64,000 nt of DNA from an uncultured Lachnospiraceae bacterium (GCA_910576895.1 CAJTJZ010000007.1:1-64000); one strand, 5' to 3'. Shown: positions 26,222-35,138, counted from the first letter of the stretch. A program made the numbers and translations. The notes: generated by a model not told the origin, from the letters alone.

Positions 26222-26259
26222 GAATCCCTCAACTGTACGTCACTACGGTTGGGGGATTC
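26222..26259. terminator. strong hairpin after the small peptide
   Basis: Arms GAATCCCTCAAC and GTTGGGGGATTC form a 12-base-pair stem with one G-T pair or mismatch. It is followed by GTTTCTTCG on the plus strand and preceded by A-rich sequence, so it can stop transcription in either direction. A smaller GTGG-CCAC stem precedes it at 26191. Confidence 0.65.
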
Positions 26260-26443
26260 GTTTCTTCGTCTACATGGACTTATCACTTCTTTTAGCCTAA
26301 TGGCATTATAGCATATGCAACTTTTCTTTGCAAGATACATTTTCTTTAATTTTTACTGTTAAATTTACCATTTGTCTGCATATGGTTTAATTTTATTGTT
26401 TTTATAGAAATAATGAACGGTCTCGAAAAATTGAGTTTATTTT

Positions 26444-27061
26444 TTATGTTTTTAAATATTTTTTCTTAAGCCTTCTAAAACCTCGCCAACAATGAAATAA
26501 AACCCAAAGTAGGAAAAAAGTACATAAAGACATAAGAGTCATATAAATTAAAAAAATATAAATGCCGCCTCCTGTATTAGTAAAAGTCCACCAAGAAAAT
26601 CCCATACCAGAATCTGCCCACCTAGAAAAAAGCATAATTAACATAGTTATTTGATAAGTAATGGTACAAAAAATTGTAATAATAATTGGTAATAGTCTTC
26701 GATGATATATTTTTTCTAATAAGGTTAGCTTTGATTCCATATCACTAAAAATAGTATCATTTTCTTTTGTGGAACTTGCAGGTCTGCAAAAATAATTCCA
26801 TCCAAAATAGCTAAATAGATATTCCCATCCATAATCACGAAACATTTGTAAATAAGCTGGTTTTTCTGAGATAGAAATATCGCTAAAGTCTAAGCGATAA
26901 ATCATATCTTCTTTTTTACATGATTCAAAAAAATAAAATCCGGGAGGAATAAATTTTGTTAAGCGGTAGCCTTGTTGATGCTGCTGCCGTAAAAAATGTT
27001 CTTCTTCTTCAAAATCTACCATAGTAAAATAGCGAAACATTCTTTTTTTTATTTTATTCAT
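26444..27061 (-). CDS. DUF2812 membrane protein
   Basis: The 205-residue protein has a DUF2812 domain in its first half (F-R-Y-F-T-M-V-D-F-E-E-E-E-H-F-L and Y-R-L-D-F, then Y-G-W-E-Y-L near residue 80) and two helices in the second half. The domain is nearly always encoded after a PadR regulator, as here, but its biochemical role is not known. The ATG at 27061 follows GAGAGGAG and overlaps the PadR stop by 8 bases, so translation is coupled. Confidence 0.85.
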   Translation of the reverse strand: MNKIKKRMFRYFTMVDFEEEEHFLRQQHQQGYRLTKFIPPGFYFFESCKKEDMIYRLDFSDISISEKPAYLQMFRDYGWEYLFSYFGWNYFCRPASSTKENDTIFSDMESKLTLLEKIYHRRLLPIIITIFCTITYQITMLIMLFSRWADSGMGFSWWTFTNTGGGIYIFLIYMTLMSLCTFFLLWVLFHCWRGFRRLKKKYLKT

Positions 27062-27380
27062 TCGTTTTCTCCTCTCTGCTGTTTTTATATAATCGCTCAA
27101 TGCGTTTTATTTCCAGTGCTAAAATTTCTTTTCCAAGTTCTGTAATGAGATAAAATTTCCGTTTTTCTTCTTCTTTTACAAATTGGATAAGGCCATCTTT
27201 TTCCATTTTTGATAAAGTACCATACATTGTTCCGGGACTAATGGAAACTTCTCCTTGTGTCATTTTTTTTACTTTTTGCCCAATATGATATCCATGCATT
27301 TCTTTTTGCAAGCAGAACAAGATATAAAATCCTGTTTCTGTCATGGGTACATAGATACGCCGAATTCTATCTTCTATCAT
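27054..27380 (-). CDS. PadR family transcriptional regulator
   Basis: The 108-residue protein is a PadR winged helix-turn-helix (T-E-T-G-F-Y-I-L-F-C-L, G-Y-H-I-G-Q-K-V and S-P-G-T-M-Y-G-T-L) with a short C-terminal dimerisation helix. The start at 27380 follows AGGAAAA and places the conserved core at the usual position; an upstream in-frame ATG would put 25 extra residues encoded by the operator DNA. It probably represses its own operon through the two palindromes at 27406 and 27430. Confidence 0.9.
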   Translation of the reverse strand: MIEDRIRRIYVPMTETGFYILFCLQKEMHGYHIGQKVKKMTQGEVSISPGTMYGTLSKMEKDGLIQFVKEEEKRKFYLITELGKEILALEIKRIERLYKNSREEKTNE

Positions 27381-27405
27381 AGTATTTTTCCTGTTCTTTT
27401 TTATT

Positions 27406-27446
27406 ATATCGCATCTCGATATAGATACTATATCACACCTCGATAT
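27406..27446 (-). promoter_or_regulatory. tandem PadR operator
   Basis: Two 17-base dyads lie 24 bases centre to centre: ATATCGCATCTCGATAT (27406-27422) and ATATCACACCTCGATAT (27430-27446). Each has ATATC/GATAT arms. They lie just upstream of the PadR start, as expected for autoregulation. Confidence 0.75.
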
Positions 27447-27533
27447 AATAGTCAATGTATTTTTGATAAATAATAAAAAAAGGAATGTTTATTTTTTTCA
27501 CATTCCTTTTCTATCCTTGCTTTTGCTTATTTA

Positions 27534-28310
27534 TTAAAAGAATTTTTGATTTATAGAATGATTGCCACAAACAGGACAAGAGCTAGTTCTATTTGGCAGT
27601 TTTATTTTCCGAAATTCCATTGTGAGTCCATCATAAGTAAGAAAATATCCTGTTAAAAGATTTCCTATATTTAAAAGATATTTGATAGCTTCCATTGCTT
27701 GTATACTTCCAATAATACCAGTTACAGCTCCAAGAATACCTTCTTGTCTGCAATTAGGTACAATTGTTTCTTTTGGTGGTTCTTCAAAAATACAACGGTA
27801 ACAAGGTCCTTGTTCTGGAACATAGGTCATTGTCTGTCCCTGAAAGCGGATAACACCTGCATGGGAAAATGGTTTTTTTGCTAAAACACAGGCATCATTA
27901 ATTAAAAATTTTGTAGAAAAATTATCCGTTGCATCAAGAATAAAGTCATAGTCTTTCATTAATTCCATAATATTGTCTGCATCAATACATTGTTCATAAG
28001 TAATGACTTGAATATTAGGATTTCTTTCCAGTACCGCCTGTTTTGCAGATTCTACTTTTGATTTTTTCACCGCTTTTTCTGTATGAATAATTTGTCTTTG
28101 TAAATTAGATAAATCCACACTATCATGATCGGCAATGCCAATTGTGCCAACACCAGCACAGGCAAGATATAAAATTGCTGGAGAGCCAAGCCCACCAGCA
28201 CCGATAACAAGAACTTTGCTATGTAATAGTTTTTCTTGTCCTTTTACACCAATTTCTTTGATTAAAATATTTCTTTCATAACGTTCGTTTTGTTCTTTGG
28301 ATAGTTCCAT
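27534..28310 (-). CDS. ThiF/MoeB/HesA-type adenylyltransferase
   Basis: E1-like enzymes adenylate the C-terminal glycine of small sulfur carriers in thiamine or molybdopterin synthesis. The 258-residue protein shows the nucleotide motif G-A-G-G-L-G-S-P near residue 37, N-L-Q-R-Q-I near 68, the D-A-T-D-N metal site, C-Y-R-C and C-P-V-C zinc cysteines and a Cys in the N-C-R-Q-E-G-I-L-G loop. No sulfur-carrier gene lies next to it, so ThiF and MoeB cannot be separated. A GTAGGGAAT site precedes the start. Confidence 0.88.
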   Translation of the reverse strand: MELSKEQNERYERNILIKEIGVKGQEKLLHSKVLVIGAGGLGSPAILYLACAGVGTIGIADHDSVDLSNLQRQIIHTEKAVKKSKVESAKQAVLERNPNIQVITYEQCIDADNIMELMKDYDFILDATDNFSTKFLINDACVLAKKPFSHAGVIRFQGQTMTYVPEQGPCYRCIFEEPPKETIVPNCRQEGILGAVTGIIGSIQAMEAIKYLLNIGNLLTGYFLTYDGLTMEFRKIKLPNRTSSCPVCGNHSINQKFF

Positions 28311-28661
28311 ATAATTCCCTACTTTCTGATTTTATCATGATATCATTTGATTGTCTTTATTATTATCGGTTTATTTTTTGCCGTTTTATAGATTTTTCTT
28401 TCTTTTTCTTATATAGTTTGTATTTTTTGCAGCTTAATTAATAAAAAAATGTTTTTTTCATACAATAGATTAGGTAATATAAGCAAAAAAAATTTTATAA
28501 ATATAAAAATAAAGAAAAAGATAAACAGTCAAATAAAATTAAATTCAATTAAAAATATGCAAAATATACAAAAATAAATCAAAAATTTTGTGAATTAGTT
28601 TGATTGACTTTGACTGATTATGACTGTATAATACAAGAAAATTCAACAAGGAGGAGAAGGT
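28311..28661 (+). promoter_or_regulatory. fru operon promoter region
   Basis: This 351-base A/T-rich gap has no gene. Near its right end TTGACT (28604-28609) and TATAAT (28627-28632) are 17 bases apart. The spacer and -35 region carry repeated TGACT/TGATT units (28601, 28605, 28611, 28615, 28621), a likely binding pattern for the DeoR-type repressor encoded at the end of the operon. The left 250 bases also hold the promoter of the leftward ThiF-like gene; no structure stands out there. Confidence 0.75.
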
Positions 28662-29588
28662 ATGATTTATACAGTTACTTTTAATCCATCGCTGGATTAT
28701 ATTGTTTCCGTAGAGGACTTTAAGCTGGGGCTTACAAATCGAACGAGTTCTGAACGGATTCTTCCCGGTGGAAAAGGGTTAAATGTTTCTATGGTACTTG
28801 GAAATCTTGGAATCGAAAGTACTGCATTGGGATTTATTGCAGGATTTACAGGACAGGAAATTATTCATCGTATCGAAGAAATGGGCGTGAAATCAGATTT
28901 TATTTCAATTGACAGTGGAATTTCAAGAATTAATCTAAAGCTAACATCGATTGATGGAACGGAAATTAATGGTTGTGGACCAGAAATTCATGAAAATGAA
29001 GTACAGGAACTAATGGAAAAACTAGATATTTTAGGTGCAGAGGATATTTTAGTTTTAGCAGGCAGTATACCGAAATCTATGCCAGATGATATTTATAGGC
29101 AGATTATGGAACGGCTTTATAAAAAAGGGATTATGACAGTGGTAGATGCTACTAAGGACTTACTTATGAATGTATTAGAGTATCATCCGTTTTTGATAAA
29201 GCCAAATAATCATGAATTAGGTGAAATTTTTAAAGTGCAGTTACAGACAAGAGAATCCGTAGTTCCTTATGCAAAGAAATTAAAAGAGATGGGAGCTAGA
29301 AATGTACTTGTATCTATGGCAGGACAGGGTGCTGTATTAGTAGCAGAAAATGAGGAAGTTTATGACCTTCCAGCACCAAAAGGAACACTGGTAAATGGTG
29401 TTGGAGCTGGGGATTCTATGGTTGCAGGATTTGTTGCAGGATGGCTAGAGAAAAAGGATTATAAGTATGCATTTCATATGGGAATATCTGCTGGAAGTGC
29501 AAGTGCTTTTTCAGAACTTTTAGCGACAAAAGAGGAAATACAAGCAGTTTATCAACAGATAGTAGATAGTGATATAAATAAAAGATAA
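28662..29588 (+). CDS. fruK: 1-phosphofructokinase
   Basis: FruK phosphorylates fructose-1-phosphate to fructose-1,6-bisphosphate in the cytoplasm. The 308-residue protein is a PfkB-type kinase with G-G-K-G-L-N-V-S near residue 37 and the catalytic N-G-V-G-A-G-D-S-M near 247, plus T-F-N-P-S-L-D at the N-terminus. Length is normal. It starts after a perfect GGAGG site and is the first gene of the operon, 45 bases before fruA. Confidence 0.95.
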   Translation: MIYTVTFNPSLDYIVSVEDFKLGLTNRTSSERILPGGKGLNVSMVLGNLGIESTALGFIAGFTGQEIIHRIEEMGVKSDFISIDSGISRINLKLTSIDGTEINGCGPEIHENEVQELMEKLDILGAEDILVLAGSIPKSMPDDIYRQIMERLYKKGIMTVVDATKDLLMNVLEYHPFLIKPNNHELGEIFKVQLQTRESVVPYAKKLKEMGARNVLVSMAGQGAVLVAENEEVYDLPAPKGTLVNGVGAGDSMVAGFVAGWLEKKDYKYAFHMGISAGSASAFSELLATKEEIQAVYQQIVDSDINKR

Positions 29589-29633
29589 ATATTATATGTG
29601 AATAGGAAGATTTAGGTTAAGGAGATGGGGCAT

Positions 29634-31553
29634 ATGAGGATTACAGAACTTTTAGATAGAAGAAGTATTTCTCTTACAGGAACGCCAAAGAGTAAAGAGG
29701 AAGCACTGGATCAAGTGGTAGACTTGATGGTAAAGAGTGGAAAAATTAATGATAAAGAAGCATATAGAAAGCAGGTATATGCAAGAGAAGAAGAAAGTAC
29801 AACAGGAATCGGAGAGGGAATTGCAATTCCTCATGGAAAATGTGATGCTGTAAATAAACCGGGACTTGCAGCACTTGTAGTAAAAGATGGTGTGGATTTT
29901 GATGCTTTAGATGGAGAACCTGTTACCTTGATTTTCTTGATTGCTGCTCCAAATACAAAGGATAATGTACATCTTGATGTATTAAGTAAATTATCTGTAT
30001 TAATGATGGATGAAGATTTTTCTAATTCTTTACGAAATGCAGCATCTATTGATGAATTTCTTGCGATTATTGATAAAGCAGATGCAGAGAAAGCAAGTAT
30101 TGATGAAAGACTTTCTGATACAAAAATTGAAACTTCTTCTTCTGGATTAAAACTTTTAGCAGTTACTTCCTGTCCTACAGGAATTGCTCATACTTATATG
30201 GCAGCAGAGGGAGTTGAAAAAGCAGCAAGGGCAAAAAATATTTCCGTAAAAATAGAGACTAGAGGTTCTGCAGGTGCAAAAAATACATTGACAGCACAGG
30301 AAATTAAAGAAGCGGACTGTATTATTGTAGCAGCAGATGCTCAAGTTCCTATGGATCGTTTTGATGGGAAAAAAGTAATTGAATGTCAAGTATCCGATGG
30401 TATTAGCAAAGCTCCGGAATTGCTGGAACGTGCGATTTCAGGGGATGTTCCAATCTATCATGCAGCAGCAGGATCAAATGCTTCTGCTCAAACACAGAAA
30501 AATAATGGTAGCATTGGACATCAAATTTATACACAGCTTATGAATGGTGTATCCCATATGCTTCCATTTGTTGTAGGCGGTGGTATTTTAATTGCAATTT
30601 CCTTTTTGCTTGATGGTATGCTTGTCGATATGGATTCTCTTGATGTAGCAGAGCGTGGAAATTTTGGTACAATTACCCCAATTGCAGCATGGTTTAAAAA
30701 TCTTGGTGGCGTTGCTTTTGGATTTATGCTTCCTGTACTTGCTGGCTTTATTGCAATGGCGATTGGCGATAGACCAGCACTGGCACTTGGCTTTGTAGGT
30801 GGTATGATTGCAGCAAATGGAACTTCTGGTTTTCTTGGTGCATTAGTAGCTGGATTTATTGCAGGTTATATTATTCTTTTGCTTCGCAAGATTTGTGATA
30901 ATCTGCCAGAGTTTTTGGAAAAAATCGCTCCTGTATTAATTTATCCTGTTGTTGGTATTTTGATTTTAGGGCTTATTATGTTCTTTATTGTAGAACCTGT
31001 TATGGGTGGTATTAATACAGCATTAAATAATGGATTAAGTTCTATGGGCGGTTCAAGTAAGTTAATTCTTGGATTGATTCTTGGCGGTATGATGGCAATT
31101 GATATGGGTGGCCCATTTAATAAAGCAGCTTATGTTTTTGGTACAGCTGCCATTGCTGCAGGAAATTATGATATTATGGCAGCCGTTATGATTGGCGGAA
31201 TGACACCTCCATGTGCCATTGCACTTGCAACACTTCTCTTTAAGAAAAAGTTTACAAAGGAAGAAAGAGATTCAGGTCCTACAAACTTTATTATGGGGCT
31301 TGCCTTTATTACAGAGGGAGCAATTCCATTTGCAGCATCTGATCCACTTCATGTACTTCCGGCTTGTGTTGTTGGTTCTGGAGTTGCTGGAGCATTATCT
31401 ATGATATTTAATTGTACTTTAATGGCACCACATGGCGGAATCTTTGTATTTCCAGTGGTAGGAAATGCAATGATGTATGTAGTTGCATTAGTTGCTGGTA
31501 CATTAGTATCTACATTTTTACTTGGTGTATTAAAGAAAAATATTGAAGAATAG
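29634..31553 (+). CDS. fruA: PTS fructose transporter, fused EIIABC
   Basis: This membrane permease takes up fructose and phosphorylates it to fructose-1-phosphate. The 639 residues are in order EIIA (1-150; active His67 in A-I-P-H-G-K), EIIB (about 172-270; active Cys180 in T-S-C-P-T-G-I-A-H-T) and EIIC (about 300-635, with some ten helices). The ATG at 29634 is preferred to the one at 29625, which lies directly on the GGAG site. The order matches FruA of Firmicutes. It lies after fruK in one operon. Confidence 0.95.
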   Translation: MRITELLDRRSISLTGTPKSKEEALDQVVDLMVKSGKINDKEAYRKQVYAREEESTTGIGEGIAIPHGKCDAVNKPGLAALVVKDGVDFDALDGEPVTLIFLIAAPNTKDNVHLDVLSKLSVLMMDEDFSNSLRNAASIDEFLAIIDKADAEKASIDERLSDTKIETSSSGLKLLAVTSCPTGIAHTYMAAEGVEKAARAKNISVKIETRGSAGAKNTLTAQEIKEADCIIVAADAQVPMDRFDGKKVIECQVSDGISKAPELLERAISGDVPIYHAAAGSNASAQTQKNNGSIGHQIYTQLMNGVSHMLPFVVGGGILIAISFLLDGMLVDMDSLDVAERGNFGTITPIAAWFKNLGGVAFGFMLPVLAGFIAMAIGDRPALALGFVGGMIAANGTSGFLGALVAGFIAGYIILLLRKICDNLPEFLEKIAPVLIYPVVGILILGLIMFFIVEPVMGGINTALNNGLSSMGGSSKLILGLILGGMMAIDMGGPFNKAAYVFGTAAIAAGNYDIMAAVMIGGMTPPCAIALATLLFKKKFTKEERDSGPTNFIMGLAFITEGAIPFAASDPLHVLPACVVGSGVAGALSMIFNCTLMAPHGGIFVFPVVGNAMMYVVALVAGTLVSTFLLGVLKKNIEE

Positions 31554-31580
31554 GAAAAAATATGTATAATAGTAAATAAT

Positions 31581-31652
31581 GACAGGCACTTCGTACCTGT
31601 CAAGGGACAGACACAGAGTATCTGTCAAAGGACAGACACAAAGTACCTGTCA
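31581..31652 (+). repeat. three tandem short hairpins between fruA and ptsH
   Basis: Three units of about 25 bases each read as small stems: GACAGG-CCTGTC (31581-31601), GACAGA-TCTGTC (31607-31626) and GACAG-CTGTC (31631-31652). Loops differ (TTCG, AGAG, AAAG) and the linkers share CAAAGG or CAAGGG. A degenerate fourth copy, GTGCCTGTCAAAGG, lies after ptsH near 31952. They sit within the operon's transcript and could stabilise or process it. Confidence 0.7.
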
Positions 31653-31680
31653 ATAATTAAAAAAGAAAGGAAGAATCATT

Positions 31681-31938
31681 ATGAAAGAATTTAAGTATGT
31701 AATTACAGATCCAGAAGGAATCCATGCACGTCCAGCAGGAGAATTAGTAAAAGCGGCAAAAGAATTTAAGTGCAGTATTAAGCTTGCAAAAGACGGAAAG
31801 TCTGGCGATTGCAAAAAGATTTTTGGAATTATGGGACTTGGCGTAAAAAAGGATAATGAAGTTGTTCTTACTTTTGATGGGGAAGATGAAGAAGCAGCTT
31901 ATACTGCAATCAGCAAATTTATGCAGGAAAAATTGTAA
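31681..31938 (+). CDS. HPr-like phosphocarrier with Lys46
   Basis: HPr passes phosphate from enzyme I to sugar-specific EIIA. The 85-residue protein keeps the active-site G-I-H-A-R-P with His15. In ordinary Gram-positive HPr the residue at position 46 is Ser, the target of HPr kinase. Here the motif reads C-K-K-I-F-G-I-M, with Lys46. The protein should carry phosphate but not act in catabolite repression through Ser46. It is encoded inside the fructose operon, so it may be a dedicated carrier, with a general HPr elsewhere. The start follows AAAGGAAG. Confidence 0.88.
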   Translation: MKEFKYVITDPEGIHARPAGELVKAAKEFKCSIKLAKDGKSGDCKKIFGIMGLGVKKDNEVVLTFDGEDEEAAYTAISKFMQEKL

Positions 31939-31969
31939 AAAACCTAGGCTTTGTGCCTGTCAAAGGCTG

Positions 31970-32012
31970 AAAACAGAGTCTTAATTATAAATAATTAGGA
32001 TTCTGTTTTTCT
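31970..32012 (+). terminator. hairpin between HPr and enzyme I genes
   Basis: Arms AAACAGAGTC and GATTCTGTTT with an inner TTAATTA-TAATTA stem are followed by TTTTTCTTT. It is a plausible partial terminator that would reduce enzyme I relative to the genes upstream. Confidence 0.6.
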
Positions 32013-32066
32013 TTATAGCTAAATAGTTAAGTTTATTTTTTAAGAATAAAAGGAGGTATGTTATTT

Positions 32067-33719
32067 ATGCAGGTATTTCATGGAAAAAGTGTATTCGCTG
32101 GGGTGGCGATTGGAAAAATTCAGGTTTACAGCAAAGCAGAACAGCAGGTAAAACGTGTAAAAATAGAAGATACAGAAGCAGAGGTTGCACGTTATCGTAA
32201 GGCAATTGAAACAGCAAAGGAACAGCTTGGGGCATTATATGAAAAAGCATTGCAGGAGGTTGGAGAAGCAAATGCAGCAATTTTTGAGATTCATCAAATG
32301 ATGTTAGAAGATGATGATTATCAAGAATCTGTAGAAAATATGATCAATGTACAAAAAGTAAATGCAGAATATGCAGTAGCACAGACAGGGGATAATTTTG
32401 CAGAAATGTTTGCAGCAATGGAAGATGATTATATGCGAGGACGTGCTGCAGATATTAGAGATATTTCAGAGCGTTTATTAACGGTGCTGCATGGTGGAGA
32501 AGAAAAGAGTATCAATACAAAAGAACCAACGATTATTGTTGCAGATGATCTTGCACCATCGGAAACAGTACAGCTTGATAAAGATATGGTATTATCTTTT
32601 GTAACAGCACATGGTTCTGTTAATTCTCATACAGCTATTCTTGCAAGGACTATGGGGATTCCAGCACTGATTGGAACGCCACTTCCATTAGATGAAACAA
32701 TTGATGGAAAACTTGGGATTGTAGATGGAACAAATGGTGTGATTTATATTGAACCAGATGAGGAAATACTAAAGAAGATGCAGGCAATTCAACAGGAAGA
32801 AAAAGAAAAGAAAGAACTTCTTTTAAATTTAAAGGGAAAAGAAAATATTACGATAGATGGACAAAAAATTATGCTATATGCCAATATTGGAAATAGTAAA
32901 GATTTAGCAACAGTTCTTCAAAATGATGCTGGCGGTATTGGGTTATTTCGGAGTGAATTTATCTATCTTGAAAAAGACCATTATCCAACAGAAGAGGAAC
33001 AATTCCAGATTTATAAAACAGTTGCAGAAACTATGGGAGAAAAGCGTGTTATTATTCGTACCTTAGATATTGGAGCAGACAAGCAGTGTGATTATTTTGA
33101 AATGGCAAAGGAAGATAATCCGGCAATGGGTTGTCGTGCGATTCGTATTTGTTTGACAAGACCAGAGGTATTTAAAACACAGCTTCGGGCACTATTTCGT
33201 GCGAGTGCATTTGGAAAGATTGCCATTATGTATCCAATGATTACAAGTGTAAAAGAAGTACGAAAAATTAAAGAAATTGTAGAAGAAGTAAAAGGAGAAT
33301 TATCAGAACAGGGAATTGAGTATGGAGAACCAGAACAGGGAATTATGATTGAAACGCCAGCAGCGGCAGTTATTAGTGATATGCTTGCAAAAGAAGTCGA
33401 TTTCTTTAGTATTGGAACAAATGATTTAACACAATATTTATTGGCAATTGATCGTCAAAATACATCGTTAGATGAATTTTTCGATTCTCATCATCCCGCA
33501 GTACTTAGAATGATAGCACTTGTAGTAGAAAATGCACATAAAGCAGGAATTTGGGCGGGAATTTGTGGAGAGTTAGGTGCTGATTTAGAGTTGACACAGG
33601 AATTTCTTGCCATGGGTGTTGATGAATTATCGGTATCTCCAAATAGGATTCTTCCAATTCGTAAAATTGTTCTGGAAACCAATGTGGCAGAATATAAGAA
33701 AAATAAACAAGAAATTTGA
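32067..33719 (+). CDS. ptsI: phosphoenolpyruvate-protein phosphotransferase (enzyme I)
   Basis: Enzyme I starts the PTS phosphate chain by taking phosphate from PEP and giving it to HPr. The 550-residue protein has the phospho-histidine in V-N-S-H-T-A-I-L-A-R (His188), the PEP-binding G-L-F-R-S-E-F, I-R-T-L-D-I-G-A-D-K and the C-terminal I-C-G-E-L-G with the catalytic Cys. The usual G-G-R-T-S-H is G-S-V-N-S-H here. The ATG at 32067 is preferred; that at 32058 is one base from AGGAGG. A second, general enzyme I may exist elsewhere in the genome. Confidence 0.93.
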   Translation: MQVFHGKSVFAGVAIGKIQVYSKAEQQVKRVKIEDTEAEVARYRKAIETAKEQLGALYEKALQEVGEANAAIFEIHQMMLEDDDYQESVENMINVQKVNAEYAVAQTGDNFAEMFAAMEDDYMRGRAADIRDISERLLTVLHGGEEKSINTKEPTIIVADDLAPSETVQLDKDMVLSFVTAHGSVNSHTAILARTMGIPALIGTPLPLDETIDGKLGIVDGTNGVIYIEPDEEILKKMQAIQQEEKEKKELLLNLKGKENITIDGQKIMLYANIGNSKDLATVLQNDAGGIGLFRSEFIYLEKDHYPTEEEQFQIYKTVAETMGEKRVIIRTLDIGADKQCDYFEMAKEDNPAMGCRAIRICLTRPEVFKTQLRALFRASAFGKIAIMYPMITSVKEVRKIKEIVEEVKGELSEQGIEYGEPEQGIMIETPAAAVISDMLAKEVDFFSIGTNDLTQYLLAIDRQNTSLDEFFDSHHPAVLRMIALVVENAHKAGIWAGICGELGADLELTQEFLAMGVDELSVSPNRILPIRKIVLETNVAEYKKNKQEI

Positions 33720-33739
33720 TAATAAATGAGTGATGTAGT

Positions 33740-34486
33740 ATGTTATCAGAACAAAGGCATGAAATAATTTTAAGACTGTTGGAGGAAAAAAGAAGCATTA
33801 CAGTCATAGAATTGACAAAACTTCTAAATATTTCTGAATCAACAGCTAGAAGAGATATTACCATATTAGATAAAGCTGGAAAATTAGTGAAAGTATTTGG
33901 AGGTGCAATATGTTCCGATAATGTCTATTTATCGGCAGAACCAACAGTAGCACAAAAAACAGAAATTAATAAAGAAGAAAAGAAAAAAATTGCAAGATAT
34001 GCGGTTTCTTTTATTAGACCACATGATTTTATTTATCTTGATGCAGGAACAACAACAGGATATATGATTGATTTTCTTCAAGAAAAAAATATTACTGTTG
34101 TAACAAATGCAGTTGCACATGCACAAAGACTAGCAACAGTGGGGATTCATGTGCTTTTAGTCGGTGGAACGCTAAAAGGATCAACAGAAGCCATTGTAGG
34201 AACAACCACAGTATTGATGTTAAAAGACTATCATTTTAGTAAAGGTTTTTTTGGAACAAATGGTGTTAGTAAAAAAGCAGGGTTTACTACACCAGATGAT
34301 AGTGAAGCATTAGTGAAAAAAACAGCATTAGAACAATGTAAAAAATCATATATCCTTTGTGATTATAGTAAATTTAATATTGTTAGTTCCGTAGAATTTG
34401 CACCTTTAACGGCAGGAACGATTATAACAGATAGAGAAATAGAGGATTTTAAAGAGATTGCTGATATCATTTTCTGTCCAGTGTAA
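33740..34486 (+). CDS. DeoR/GlpR family sugar-phosphate regulator
   Basis: The 248-residue repressor has an N-terminal helix-turn-helix (residues 5-57; S-I-T-V-I-E-L-T-K-L-L-N-I-S-E-S-T-A-R-R-D) and a C-terminal DeoRC sugar-phosphate domain (D-A-G-T-T-T-G-Y near residue 99, G-G-T-L-K near 136, C-D-Y-S-K-F near 214). It probably binds the TGACT repeats before fruK and is released by fructose-1-phosphate, by family habit. It is the last gene in the operon, 20 bases after ptsI, with a weak ribosome binding site. Confidence 0.88.
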   Translation: MLSEQRHEIILRLLEEKRSITVIELTKLLNISESTARRDITILDKAGKLVKVFGGAICSDNVYLSAEPTVAQKTEINKEEKKKIARYAVSFIRPHDFIYLDAGTTTGYMIDFLQEKNITVVTNAVAHAQRLATVGIHVLLVGGTLKGSTEAIVGTTTVLMLKDYHFSKGFFGTNGVSKKAGFTTPDDSEALVKKTALEQCKKSYILCDYSKFNIVSSVEFAPLTAGTIITDREIEDFKEIADIIFCPV

Positions 34487-34506
34487 ATATACTACGAATA
34501 AAAAAG

Positions 34507-34553
34507 TATCCCCATAAAGTAGAGAAAGTTTATATTTTATGGGGATATTTTTC
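34507..34553 (+). terminator. terminator of the fru operon
   Basis: Arms TATCCCCATAAA and TTTATGGGGATA are followed by TTTTTCTTT, 20 bases after the regulator stop. Confidence 0.85.
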
Positions 34554-34637
34554 TTTACAAAGTTTGAGAATTTAGGTATAATCAAAAGAAAGAGAAAAAA
34601 AGAAAAATGATCATTCATTTTTTTAAGGGGGATTTTT

Positions 34638-35138
34638 ATGACATTACAAGCAATAGGTACATCTTCCTATTTTCCAAATAATTATACTACAGGTAATGCA
34701 CAACAGCAAAAAGATCAAATAGAACCTGCTACAAATCCAGAGGAAATAAAAAAGCCCGGAAGAGCTTCTTCCCCAGAAGAATGCCAAACTTGCAAGGAAC
34801 GAAAATATCAAGATGGTTCTAATGAAGGAAATGTTTCCTTTAAGTCTGCTGCCCATATTTCAAGAAATGCTGCTGGTGCTGTAGTTCGTGCCCATGAGGG
34901 GGAACATGTAGCGAATGCTTATGCTAAGGCAGAAAAAAATAATGGAAAAGTAATTAATGCTTCTGTTTCTATCCATACGGCTGTTTGCCCAGAATGTGGA
35001 CGTACTTATGTTTCTGGAGGAACTACGAATACTACAATTAAATATAGTAGTGAAACAAATACAAATCCTTATGAACAAGATCAAAAAGCAAAAGATAGTG
35101 CTAGTTTGCTTGGTGCTAATCGTGATTTTCTTTTCTGA
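34638..35138 (+). CDS. putative zinc metalloprotease, SprA-related family
   Basis: The 166-residue protein has a polar N-terminus, a cysteine pair C-Q-T-C near residue 54, and H-E-G-E-H near residue 91, an HExxH zinc site in the frame A-V-V-R-A-H-E-G-E-H-V-A-N-A. A second cysteine pair, C-P-E-C, is near residue 117. This organisation is that of small putative metalloproteases in the SprA-related group. No signal peptide is seen. The start follows AAGGGGG. Neighbours give no hint of substrate. Confidence 0.6.
   Translation: MTLQAIGTSSYFPNNYTTGNAQQQKDQIEPATNPEEIKKPGRASSPEECQTCKERKYQDGSNEGNVSFKSAAHISRNAAGAVVRAHEGEHVANAYAKAEKNNGKVINASVSIHTAVCPECGRTYVSGGTTNTTIKYSSETNTNPYEQDQKAKDSASLLGANRDFLF

Noticed and set aside
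31581..31652. CRISPR array
   Set aside because: Units are about 25 bases with loops and linkers that are themselves similar; there are no unique spacers and no cas genes.
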